A DNA stretch of 64,000 nt from NCBI RefSeq assembly GCF_036075115.1, contig NZ_CP107958.1:5704001-5768000 (forward strand), read 5' to 3'. The notes under the pieces are model-generated. The model did no database searches, was not told the DNA's origin, and was given only the letters and a program-made list of their open reading frames with translations. How positions within the stretch are numbered: the first letter of the stretch is position 1; every line of letters begins with the position of its first letter. The position numbers and the translations under genes are program-made. The stretch comes from Streptomyces sp. NBC_00377. Lineage in GTDB: Bacteria; Actinomycetota; Actinomycetes; Streptomycetales; Streptomycetaceae. Positions 8,221 through 15,423 of this stretch are shown here, piece after piece.

Positions 8221-8880
8221 ATGTCCGACCGCGAACGCACTTCCGGCCGCCTCGTCACGGGTCTGGCCTGGACGGTGCTGCTGTTCGGGCTGTGGCTGTG
8301 GGGGCGCCAGGTGACCGAGGTGCGGCACGGCGCCTCCGCCCCCGCCACGGGTGACATGGCCGCGGTGGGCCGCCCACCGGGCACCGAACTGCCGCCCGCG
8401 GCAGAGCCGTTGGGGCAGGCGCTGCCGCAACGCATCGACATTCCCGACCTGGGCGTGCAGGCCCCGGTCGTCGCCCGCGGGCTGGACACCGACGGGGGCA
8501 TCGCTCCTCCGCCCTTCGACCAGGCGGGTGTCGTCGGCTGGTACGAGGCCGGCGCGAAACCCGGAGCCCGGGGCACCGCCCTGCTGGTCGGGCACGTCGA
8601 CACCGAGACCAGGCCCGCCGTCTTCTACAAGCTCAGCACCCTCAAGGCGGGCGAGACGGTACGGGTGGTCCGCGACGACGGGAAGGTCGCCGAGTTCACC
8701 GTCGACGACGTCGAGGTGATCCAGCGGAACCGCTTCGACGCCCGGCGGGCCTACGGCCCCCGGCAGCCGGACCGTGCCGAACTGCGCCTGATCACCTGCG
8801 GGGGCGCCTTCGACCGGGCGAGCGGCAGCTACACGGCCAACGTGATCGTGTCGGCGTATCTGACGGGCACCGGCGCCTGA
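8221..8880 (+). CDS. Class F sortase
   Basis: A 219-residue sortase: one N-terminal membrane helix (residues about 12-28), a linker, and the catalytic beta-barrel. The catalytic His is in LLVGHVDTE, the catalytic Cys in LRLITCGGAF. The active-site Arg is not placed with confidence, although DRASGSYTANVIV follows the Cys. Class F sortases of actinobacteria are single-domain transpeptidases with poorly known substrates. It follows the secreted protein at 7591 by 3 bp and probably processes it. No gene follows for about 470 bp. Confidence 0.92.
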   Translation: MSDRERTSGRLVTGLAWTVLLFGLWLWGRQVTEVRHGASAPATGDMAAVGRPPGTELPPAAEPLGQALPQRIDIPDLGVQAPVVARGLDTDGGIAPPPFDQAGVVGWYEAGAKPGARGTALLVGHVDTETRPAVFYKLSTLKAGETVRVVRDDGKVAEFTVDDVEVIQRNRFDARRAYGPRQPDRAELRLITCGGAFDRASGSYTANVIVSAYLTGTGA

Positions 8881-9310
8881 CCCCCGAGTCCGCCGCCGCC
8901 CCCGAGTCCGGCGCCCGACCACCGGGGTCCTGCCTGGAGCGGCTGCGCCCTTCCCCTCCGATTCCCTTTCCGTCCTCGCGTCGGCCGCCACCTGGCCCGG
9001 CCGACGGCCCGCTCCCCCGAAACCGCCGACCGGGCCGGTCCTCGACCGCGCGCGCCCGGGTTGCGGGAGTAACCCGGCGACCGGCGCGGGAGGCTCTCGG
9101 GTTCACCTACCCCGTGGAGGCGGGGACGACCGCATTTCGGCGCCCTGGTGGGCGGCGCGGGCCCTGCGACAGGACCGGGCGAGGGGGTAAAAGCTGCAAA
9201 TGGGTCAAGTGCAGGTTCCCCGACAGGATGTGGACGGATGTCGGGAGGGGGCCGCGTCCTTGCCGGGCGGGGCACCGCTGTCCGCTCCACCGGATCCCGC
9301 CGGACACGAC
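8881..9310. other. Intergenic stretch after the sortase
   Basis: No convincing gene. Directly after the sortase stop there is a two-fold repeat of CCCCCGAGTCCG. Near 9186-9250 a less GC-rich patch (GTAAAAGCTGCAAATGGG) is followed by an imperfect hairpin with arms CCCGACA (9219-9225) and TGTCGGG (9239-9245); this could belong to a small RNA or a sortase-operon terminator. Open frames here are shadows lacking starts with ribosome sites. Confidence 0.4.
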
Positions 9311-9340
9311 GAAGGCCCCTCGCTCTCGCGAGGGGCCTTC
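9311..9340 (-). terminator. Hairpin terminator after tRNA-Lys copy 1
   Basis: Arms GAAGGCCCCTCG and CGAGGGGCCTTC are perfect complements around a 6-base loop, 8 bases past the tRNA 3' end on the minus strand. There is no U-tract, as is common in Streptomyces. Confidence 0.8.
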
Positions 9341-9348
9341 GGTGTCTG

Positions 9349-9422
9349 TGCGCCGCCAGGGACTCGAACCCCGGACCCGCTGATTAAGAGTCAGCTGCTC
9401 TAACCAACTGAGCTAGCGGCGC
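9349..9422 (-). tRNA. tRNA-Lys (anticodon CTT), copy 1
   Basis: A 74-nt cloverleaf on the minus strand. The acceptor stem GCGCCGC pairs with GCGGCGC and the discriminator is A. The D arm is GCTC..GAGC, the anticodon stem GCTGA/TCAGC with loop CTCTTAA (CTT, Lys), and the T arm contains GGTTCGAGTCC. CCA is not encoded. It is nearly identical to the copies at 15193 and 26587. Its 5' flank (TACGACGTCAGCAG) is shared only with copy 3. Confidence 0.96.
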
Positions 9423-9616
9423 CTGCTGACGTCGTAACTCTACAGGACCCCCGGGGGTGCCCCGGACCATCCGTTCCGGGGGTCGCCGGGCCACGGGGAC
9501 GGGCGGGGACCGTGTACATCATTCGGACCGTCAGCGAGCGCGTCGGGATGACAGTTGAGAAACTGGCGGACGTGCACAGTCGCGGACATTTCCAACTGGA
9601 GTGTGAGGGGAATCGC

Positions 9617-12184
9617 ATGGGCTCTCCGGTATTCGAGGAATTCGATCCCGAGAGCGACTGCGACTGCCCCGGATGCGTATCCCGGCGGCGGACGGGATCG
9701 AATTCCCCGTCCGCCCCGTTCGGCGGACGACCGGCCGCCCACCGTGTCGTCGTCGTCGCGACGGCCGCTGCCGCCGTGCTCGGCGCCGCCCACGCGGCGC
9801 CCGCCCTCGCCGCCCCGCAGGCTCCTGGCCGGCCCGACGTACCCGCTGGTGACGAGCCTGAGACCCCCCAGGGAGGCAAGGCGCCGCTGCACGGTCCCGC
9901 GGGGCAGCCGGCCCGGCCGGGAGGCTTGACGGGACCGGTCAGAACGCCGCCGACGACCCGGGCGGACATCATCCGGCGGGCCAGGGAATGGGTGTCGGAC
10001 GAAGTTCCGTACAGCATGGACGACTACTGGTACGACGGTTACCGGCAGGATTGCTCGGGCTTCGTCTCCATGGCCTGGAACCTGTCCGGGAACGAGTGGA
10101 CGGGCAGCCTCCACCAGTTCGGGACGCGGATTGCCAAGGAGGAGCTCCAGCCGGGCGACATTCTGCTGTTCCACAATCCGTCCGACCCCGAGAAAGGCTC
10201 GCACGTCGTTGTCTTCGGCGGCTGGACGGACTACACGCACAGCTACTACCTGGTCTACGAGCAGACCCGCCCGACCACACGCCGGCAGTCCACTCCCTAT
10301 GCCTACTGGAGTCATTCCGACCGCTACGTCCCCTACCGCTACAAGGGCCTCACCGCCGCGGCCACGTCCGGCTCCGGGGCACAGACCGTCACCGCGACGA
10401 GTGACGGCGGCGGCGCCGAGCCCGGCGCCGAGGCTGCCGTGAGTGCCGTGAGTGCCGTGAGTGCCGCGACGACGCCGTTCCCGGGGCGGGCGGCCTTCGG
10501 TCCCGGTGCCGACAACAGGTACGTCACCCAGCTCGGACGCCTCCTCGTCGAGCGCGGCGGCGCCCGCTTCTACGCCTCGGGCCCGGGGCCGAGGTGGTCG
10601 GCCTCGGACGGGTGGGCCACCATGGCGTTCCAGCAGGCCCAGGGCTGGCGCGGCGCCGACGCGGACGGCATCCCCGGCCCGAGGACCTGGGCCCTCCTGA
10701 CCGCGGGCCGGGGCAGGGACATCGACCCCGGCTGGTCCCCGGGGACAGGCCGCGTCTCCGGGACGGGAACCGCTTCAGGGGCAGGTACCGGTCCAGGCGG
10801 CGGCAGCGGCCCGGGCGGCGGGACGGCCCTCCTGTCCAGCACCGGGACGGGCACAGGCACAGGCGCCGGCACCGGTAAGGGGACCGGGAGCGGAGCCGCG
10901 ACCGGCGCGGCGGGGTCGCCTGCCTCGTCGTCGCGGCCGGGCGTGCCCGCGTACCCCGGCCGGGTCATGTTCCGGCCCGGTGCGCGCAACGCGTACGTCA
11001 CCCGCCCGGGAGCACCCGGGTCCCTGATCCCACCCACTGTCATGGCGTATCTGGCGCGGAGGCTGGAGGCACGCATGAACACGACCACATCACCGACACC
11101 CGAGCCCGAGGGCCCGTCCAGGCCCACCCGGCTCATCCAGAACGAGCAGACCACCGAGATCCCCGTCCACCTGCTGTTCCGCGACGAGCCCGAACCGCGG
11201 CCCGTGCCGCTGGGGCCGGCCGTGGTGGGCAGCCGGGCGGGTACCGGGGAGCAGCCGCGGCTGCGCCGGCCGGCGCCGGCCAAGCCCCGCCCGGTGGCGC
11301 AGGTCGACCCGGACCTGGCGGAGCGACGGGCCCGGGTGCTGCCGGGTGCGGCGGGCGTGTTCGCCGGGCTCTGCGGGGCGGCGGGCTGCGTGGCCGTCTC
11401 CTGGTGGGCGGGGACGCTGCCGACGCATGTGGCGCAGGTGCTGCGGTTGCCGGCGTTCGCGGGCGCCGGGCTCGGTCCCGCGCAGTGGGCGGCGTACGCG
11501 GGGGCCGGCGCAGTGGGGCTGTTCGGGTTCGGCGGTCTGGCCCGGGGACGGACCGGACGGGCCTGGGTGCTCGGTCTGTTCGGCCGCTACCGGGGGACCG
11601 TGCGCCGCACCGGCCTGCTGTGGGTGAATCCGCTGCTGCTGCGCCGCCGGGTGGACGTACGGCTGCGGCACTGGCGCAGCGAGCCGCTGCCGGCCGCCGA
11701 CGGCAGCGGGGTCGCGCTGCGGGTGGTGGCGCTGGTGGTGTGGCGGGTGCGGGACACCGTGCGGGCCACGCTCGGGGTCGAGGACCACGAGACCTATCTG
11801 CGCGAGTGCGTGGAGGCGGCCCTGGCCCGGGTCCCGGTGGAGGCGCCGGGCGCGGGGCGCGGTTCGGTGGAGGCGGCGGGGGAGGCGCTGACGAGGCAGG
11901 TCGCGCTGGACGCGGGCGCGATCGGCCTGGAGGTGTTCGCGGTACGGCCGCTGCGGATCGAGTACGCCCCCGAGGTCGCCGCGGCGATGAACCGCCGCCG
12001 GATCGCCGCGCTCGACGCCCGGCACCGGGCGAGCGTGCTGACCTCGGTGGTGGACTCGGTGGAGGACACCGTGACCCGGCTGACCATGCGGGGACTCGTG
12101 GAACTCGACGACTACGAACGCAAGGCGCTGGTGAAGGACCTGACCGTCGCCTTCTGCGCGGGCCGCGGAGAACAGGGGCCGTGA
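9617..12184 (+). CDS. NlpC/P60-like endopeptidase with peptidoglycan-binding domain, fused in frame to an SPFH protein
   Basis: An uninterrupted 855-codon frame. It starts with MGSPVFEEFDPESDCDCPGC after GAGGGGAATCGC. Residues ~35-58 form an export signal (VVVVATAAAAVLGAAHAAPA). A cysteine-peptidase region follows with DCSGFVSMAWN (Cys) and SHVVVFGGW (His), then a peptidoglycan-binding domain (WATMAFQQAQGWRGADADG), a Gly/Thr-rich linker, and the start of a second binding repeat (FRPGARNAYVT) that breaks off. The frame then runs straight into the SPFH gene, which has its own start at 11075. No stop separates them, so this is either a true fusion or a peptidase gene that lost its 3' end and stop. 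Related Streptomyces proteins, as I recall them, end after the second repeat. Confidence 0.75.
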   Translation: MGSPVFEEFDPESDCDCPGCVSRRRTGSNSPSAPFGGRPAAHRVVVVATAAAAVLGAAHAAPALAAPQAPGRPDVPAGDEPETPQGGKAPLHGPAGQPARPGGLTGPVRTPPTTRADIIRRAREWVSDEVPYSMDDYWYDGYRQDCSGFVSMAWNLSGNEWTGSLHQFGTRIAKEELQPGDILLFHNPSDPEKGSHVVVFGGWTDYTHSYYLVYEQTRPTTRRQSTPYAYWSHSDRYVPYRYKGLTAAATSGSGAQTVTATSDGGGAEPGAEAAVSAVSAVSAATTPFPGRAAFGPGADNRYVTQLGRLLVERGGARFYASGPGPRWSASDGWATMAFQQAQGWRGADADGIPGPRTWALLTAGRGRDIDPGWSPGTGRVSGTGTASGAGTGPGGGSGPGGGTALLSSTGTGTGTGAGTGKGTGSGAATGAAGSPASSSRPGVPAYPGRVMFRPGARNAYVTRPGAPGSLIPPTVMAYLARRLEARMNTTTSPTPEPEGPSRPTRLIQNEQTTEIPVHLLFRDEPEPRPVPLGPAVVGSRAGTGEQPRLRRPAPAKPRPVAQVDPDLAERRARVLPGAAGVFAGLCGAAGCVAVSWWAGTLPTHVAQVLRLPAFAGAGLGPAQWAAYAGAGAVGLFGFGGLARGRTGRAWVLGLFGRYRGTVRRTGLLWVNPLLLRRRVDVRLRHWRSEPLPAADGSGVALRVVALVVWRVRDTVRATLGVEDHETYLRECVEAALARVPVEAPGAGRGSVEAAGEALTRQVALDAGAIGLEVFAVRPLRIEYAPEVAAAMNRRRIAALDARHRASVLTSVVDSVEDTVTRLTMRGLVELDDYERKALVKDLTVAFCAGRGEQGP
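11075..12184 (+). CDS. SPFH/Band 7 domain membrane protein (internal start within the fused frame)
   Basis: If translated alone this is 369 residues from ATG 11075, which has a strong ribosome site (GCGGAGGCTGGAGGCACGC) inside the longer frame. It begins MNTTTSPTPEPEG with a disordered stretch and a conserved LIQNEQTTEIPVHLLFRDEP block, two membrane segments (about residues 90-160), then the SPFH domain (RRTGLLWVNPLLLRRRVDVR to YAPEVAAAMNRRRIAALDA) and a helical tail. SPFH proteins form membrane-associated rings that organise microdomains or regulate proteases. The strong internal start suggests it can be made separately. Confidence 0.75.
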   Translation: MNTTTSPTPEPEGPSRPTRLIQNEQTTEIPVHLLFRDEPEPRPVPLGPAVVGSRAGTGEQPRLRRPAPAKPRPVAQVDPDLAERRARVLPGAAGVFAGLCGAAGCVAVSWWAGTLPTHVAQVLRLPAFAGAGLGPAQWAAYAGAGAVGLFGFGGLARGRTGRAWVLGLFGRYRGTVRRTGLLWVNPLLLRRRVDVRLRHWRSEPLPAADGSGVALRVVALVVWRVRDTVRATLGVEDHETYLRECVEAALARVPVEAPGAGRGSVEAAGEALTRQVALDAGAIGLEVFAVRPLRIEYAPEVAAAMNRRRIAALDARHRASVLTSVVDSVEDTVTRLTMRGLVELDDYERKALVKDLTVAFCAGRGEQGP

Positions 12185-12198
12185 TTGGTCTGGACATG
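12183..12198. promoter_or_regulatory. DasR-type operator (dre-like), upstream copy
   Basis: GATTGGTCTGGACATG resembles the DasR responsive element (core TGGTCTAGACCA), matching 10 of 12 core bases. It overlaps the SPFH stop and lies exactly 40 bp before a better copy, giving same-face spacing. It fits control of the chitin-binding LPMO at 12285 by N-acetylglucosamine-responsive DasR. Confidence 0.6.
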
Positions 12199-12222
12199 CA
12201 AAAGAAACGGCAATAATCTCGA

Positions 12223-12238
12223 ACTTGGTCTAGACCTG
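12223..12238. promoter_or_regulatory. DasR operator (dre) of the LPMO gene
   Basis: ACTTGGTCTAGACCTG matches the dre core TGGTCTAGACC almost perfectly and lies 46 bp before the LPMO start. Paired TGGTCYAGACCT repeats are classic elements of Streptomyces chitinase promoters. It predicts repression by DasR and relief by glucosamine-6-phosphate. Confidence 0.8.
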
Positions 12239-12284
12239 CACAGCTCAGCTCAGTGAACTCCCCACGTTCTCCAGGAGCGGCAGC

Positions 12285-12890
12285 ATGCGCAAAAAGACCA
12301 AGTGGTACGCCGCCGCGCTCGGACTCACCACGGCAGGAGCCTTTGTGCTCACCGCCGGGGGTGCGAGCGGCCACGGCTACACCGACCTCCCCGTCAGCCG
12401 GCAGAAGCTCTGCCAGAACGGCACCGTCACCAACTGCGGCGACATCCAGTGGGAGCCGCAGAGCGTCGAGGGCCCCAAGGGCTTCCCGGCGTCCGGCGCG
12501 GCCGACGGACGGATCTGTTCCGCGAACAACACCCGCTTCGCCCAGCTCGACAGCCCGAAGACCCCGTCGGGCGGGGCGTGGCCGGCCACCAGGGTGAACG
12601 GCGGTCAGAGCTACACCTTCCGCTGGCAGTTCACCGCCATGCACGCCACGACCGACTTCAAGTACTACGTCACCAGGCAGGGCTGGAACCAGAACCACAA
12701 CCTGGCCCGCTCCGACCTCAACCTCACCCCGTTCCTGACCGTGCCCTACGGCGGTCAGCGGCCACCGTCCACCCTCTCGCACAGCGGCACGCTGCCGTCC
12801 GGGCTCAGCGGACGTCACGTGATCGTCGCGGTGTGGACGGTCGCCGACACGACCAACGCCTTCTACGCCTGCTCCGACGTCACGTTCTGA
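12285..12890 (+). CDS. AA10 lytic polysaccharide monooxygenase (chitin-binding protein)
   Basis: A 201-residue secreted AA10 LPMO, a copper enzyme that cuts crystalline chitin oxidatively. The signal peptide (MRKKTKWYAAALGLTTAGAF...GGASG) ends just before HGYTDLPVSRQKLC, so the mature N-terminus is the copper-ligating His. The second copper His lies in FRWQFTAMHATTDFKYY. Paired cysteines (for example LCQNGTVTNCGD) fit secreted disulphides. Its length is that of single-domain LPMOs with no extra binding module. The promoter carries two dre sites. From memory it corresponds to the chitin-binding protein at SCO2833 in S. coelicolor. Confidence 0.95.
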   Translation: MRKKTKWYAAALGLTTAGAFVLTAGGASGHGYTDLPVSRQKLCQNGTVTNCGDIQWEPQSVEGPKGFPASGAADGRICSANNTRFAQLDSPKTPSGGAWPATRVNGGQSYTFRWQFTAMHATTDFKYYVTRQGWNQNHNLARSDLNLTPFLTVPYGGQRPPSTLSHSGTLPSGLSGRHVIVAVWTVADTTNAFYACSDVTF

Positions 12891-12979
12891 GCATCGCTTG
12901 AGCTCCTCCGGGCCCGCGCGCGGGTACGTTCCCTGCACGCCGGCACGACCAGACCGGCGCCAGGACGCCGGGGGAGCTC

Positions 12980-13441
12980 ATGGAAGCCTTCTTCTACATC
13001 GTGCCGTCGCTCATGATCGCCGCTCTGCTGTCCGGCGTGTGGCGTCTGATGCGCCGCTCCCGGCGGGTCGCCCGGGCCTGGGGCGGCGGCCGCACCGCGC
13101 AGGCGCGCTGTCTGCGGTCGTACACGACGACCAGCGGCGGCGGCGACACCATGGTCAGCACCACCCTGCACCACGTCTACGAGTTCACCACCCGCGAGGG
13201 CCGGGCCGTGCGCTTCGAGGAAGCGAACGGCCCGGGCACGACCCTCGAAGGCGACCTCGTCACCGTCCACTACGCGGCCGGTCACCCCGAGGAGGCCACG
13301 GCCACGGCCCCCGCCCCCGGCAGGCTCCTCGCGGAGTCGGGGTGCCTGCTGCTCTTCCTCGGCGTGGCCATCGCCTTCTGTGTCCTCTTCATGGTCACCG
13401 CCCACGAGATGTTCGCCGAGGCCGACGGCCTCATGCCGTAG
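12980..13441 (+). CDS. DUF3592-type membrane protein
   Basis: A 153-residue protein with an N-terminal membrane helix (FFYIVPSLMIAALLSGVW), a soluble beta-rich middle resembling DUF3592 (TTLHHVYEFTTREGRAVRFE ... GDLVTVHYAAGHPEEA) and a C-terminal helix (CLLLFLGVAIAFCVLFMV). A GGGGGAGCTC ribosome site precedes the ATG. The function of the family is not known. It stands between the LPMO and an acyl-CoA synthetase on the same strand, with about 40 bp to the latter. Confidence 0.82.
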   Translation: MEAFFYIVPSLMIAALLSGVWRLMRRSRRVARAWGGGRTAQARCLRSYTTTSGGGDTMVSTTLHHVYEFTTREGRAVRFEEANGPGTTLEGDLVTVHYAAGHPEEATATAPAPGRLLAESGCLLLFLGVAIAFCVLFMVTAHEMFAEADGLMP

Positions 13442-13451
13442 CCCTCCACAT

Positions 13452-13466
13452 CTGACGCAACGTCAG
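13452..13466. promoter_or_regulatory. Perfect inverted repeat before the acyl-CoA synthetase
   Basis: CTGACG - CAA - CGTCAG, a perfect 6-bp inverted repeat, lies 16 bp upstream of the synthetase ATG. Spaced half-sites of this type are typical of TetR-family regulators of fatty-acid or CoA-ester genes. No regulator gene is adjacent, so the factor is unknown. Confidence 0.5.
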
Positions 13467-13481
13467 TTACCTTGTGCCGCC

Positions 13482-15227
13482 ATGGAGTCCGTCGCCGAAC
13501 TCGTAGCGGCCCGGTGGGGCGACCACCGTCCCGGGCTGTGGTGCCAGTACCCCGCGACCCCCGCGCACCCGGGGGACGCCGGGCGCCCCGCGAACCCCGG
13601 GGACACCGAGTACCCGGGGGACACCGTCCTCAGCCACCACGAGGTCGCCGCCGGTGCCGCCGCCCGTGCGGCCCTGCTGGCCGACCTGCTGCCGACGGAC
13701 GGTCCGCCACATATCGGTGTCCTGCTGGACAACACCCCGGAGTTCCCGCTCTGGCTGTCGGCCGCCGCCCTCGCCGGCGCGGCCGTCGCCGGGATCAACT
13801 TCACCCGGCGGGGCCCCGAACTGGCCCGGGACATCCTGCACACCGAGTGCCGGCTGCTGATCACCGAGCACACCCATCTCCCCCTCCTCAGGGGCCTCGA
13901 CCTGCCCGGGGTGCGGCTGCTGATCACCGGCACACCGGAGTACGACGAGCTCCTCGCCCCCTACGGGGACGCCCGCCCCGACCCCTCCCGGGCCACCCCC
14001 GCCGACCGGCTCCTCCTCTACTTCACCTCCGGCTCGACCGGCGCCCCCAAGGCCGCGATCTGCACCCAGGGCCGGCTGGCCGCCGCCGGGCGTTCGCTGG
14101 CCGGGCAGTTCTCCGTCCGCCGGGACGACGTGCACTACGTCTGCATGCCGATGTTCCACGGCAACGCGGTGATCGCCGACTGGGCGCCCGCGCTGGTGGC
14201 CGGGGCCGGGGTCGCGCTGCGGCGGCGGTTCTCGGCGTCCGCGTTCCTGGCGGACGTACGGCGCTACCGGGCGACGTACTTCACCTACGTGGGCCGTGCG
14301 ATCCAGTACGTCCTGGCCACCGATCCGCGCCCCGACGACCGGGACCATGTGCTGCGGCTCGGCTTCGGCACCGAGGCGGGGGCGGTGGACGCGGCCGCCT
14401 TCCGGCGGCGGTTCGGGGTGCGGCTGGTGGAGGGGTACGGCTCCTCGGAGGGCGGGGCGGCCGTGCAGTGGTCGCCGGGGACCCCGGCGGGGGCGGTCGG
14501 CCGGGCCGGGCCCGGTCTCGTCGTCCTCGACCCGCGGACGCGCGCCGAGTGTCCGCCGGCCGATCTCGACCCGGCCGGACGGCTCCTGAACGGGGAGCAG
14601 GCGATAGGGGAGCTGGTCAACCGGGGGCCGAACCCCTTCGAGGGCTACTGGCGCAACCCGGCGGCGGAGGCGGAGCGGCGCCGTGAGGACGGCGCGTACT
14701 GGACCGGCGACCTCTTCTACCGTGACCGCGACGGCTACCTCTACTTCGCAGGCCGCACCGACGACCGGCTGCGCGTGGACGGCGAGAACCTGGCCGCCGC
14801 GATGATCGAGAACATCCTCGCCCGGTACGAGGGGGCGGCCGCCGTGGCCGTCTACGCGGTGCCGGATCCGGTGACCGGGGACCAGGTGATGGCCGCACTG
14901 GCCGGGTCGTTCGACCCCCTCGGATTCGCCGAGTTCCTCCTCGCCCAGCCCGACCTGGGGACGAAGATGGCGCCCCGGTTCGTGCGGGTGCTGGAGCGGA
15001 TGCCCGTCACCGCCACGAACAAGATCCACCGGGCGCGGCTGCGGCGGGAGGGGGTCCGGTGCGCCGATCCGGTGTGGTGGCGGCCCCCGGGTGAGGCGGC
15101 CTACCGCGTGCTGACGGCGGAAGACGCCGAGAACGCCGGCGGCGGGGGGAAAACCGAAGGGCCCCTCGTGTCCACGAGAGGCCCTTCACCGGTGCGCCGC
15201 CAGGGACTCGAACCCCGGACCCGCTGA
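13482..15227 (+). CDS. Acyl-CoA synthetase / AMP-dependent ligase
   Basis: A 581-residue ANL-superfamily enzyme that activates a fatty or other carboxylic acid to acyl-AMP and then acyl-CoA. Motifs are the P-loop-like LLYFTSGSTGAPKAAICTQG, YVCMPMFHGNAV, EGYGSSEGG, the hinge YWTGDLFYRDRDGYLYFAGR and the C-terminal catalytic-Lys context VTATNKIHRARL. Close relatives are very-long-chain/FadD6-17-like synthetases. ATG 13482 has no clear ribosome site. The last ~20 codons run antisense through the tRNA-Lys terminator and into the tRNA, ending on a TGA inside it; the conserved protein ends near 15120, so the tail is probably extra. Confidence 0.9.
   Translation: MESVAELVAARWGDHRPGLWCQYPATPAHPGDAGRPANPGDTEYPGDTVLSHHEVAAGAAARAALLADLLPTDGPPHIGVLLDNTPEFPLWLSAAALAGAAVAGINFTRRGPELARDILHTECRLLITEHTHLPLLRGLDLPGVRLLITGTPEYDELLAPYGDARPDPSRATPADRLLLYFTSGSTGAPKAAICTQGRLAAAGRSLAGQFSVRRDDVHYVCMPMFHGNAVIADWAPALVAGAGVALRRRFSASAFLADVRRYRATYFTYVGRAIQYVLATDPRPDDRDHVLRLGFGTEAGAVDAAAFRRRFGVRLVEGYGSSEGGAAVQWSPGTPAGAVGRAGPGLVVLDPRTRAECPPADLDPAGRLLNGEQAIGELVNRGPNPFEGYWRNPAAEAERRREDGAYWTGDLFYRDRDGYLYFAGRTDDRLRVDGENLAAAMIENILARYEGAAAVAVYAVPDPVTGDQVMAALAGSFDPLGFAEFLLAQPDLGTKMAPRFVRVLERMPVTATNKIHRARLRREGVRCADPVWWRPPGEAAYRVLTAEDAENAGGGGKTEGPLVSTRGPSPVRRQGLEPRTR
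15156..15187 (-). terminator. Hairpin terminator after tRNA-Lys copy 2
   Basis: GAAGGGCCCCTCGTG and CACGAGAGGCCCTTC form a near-perfect stem (one mismatch) 5 bases beyond the tRNA 3' end on the minus strand. It lies inside the acyl-CoA synthetase reading frame on the other strand. Confidence 0.75.
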
Positions 15228-15266
15228 TTAAGAGTCAGCTGCTCTAACCAACTGAGCTAGCGGCGC
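15193..15266 (-). tRNA. tRNA-Lys (anticodon CTT), copy 2
   Basis: The same 74-nt cloverleaf as copies 1 and 3: acceptor GCGCCGC/GCGGCGC, anticodon loop CTCTTAA, T arm GGTTCGAGTCC. Its 5' flank differs from the others, with a GCCGCCGAAGGCGG hairpin and an upstream TAGTAT that may be its -10 box. Confidence 0.96.
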
Positions 15267-15423
15267 ATGACTCCCGCCCTCCGCCTTCGGCGGCTGGCGA
15301 CGGAGAAAATACTACCCGGTCCGCGGGAGTGCTCCGGACCACTCCGGGGCCGCCCGCGTGACTGCCGGCGCGACTGCTCCCGGGGCCTTCCGGGACTGCT
15401 CCGGACGGCCCGCCGGCCGGGCC

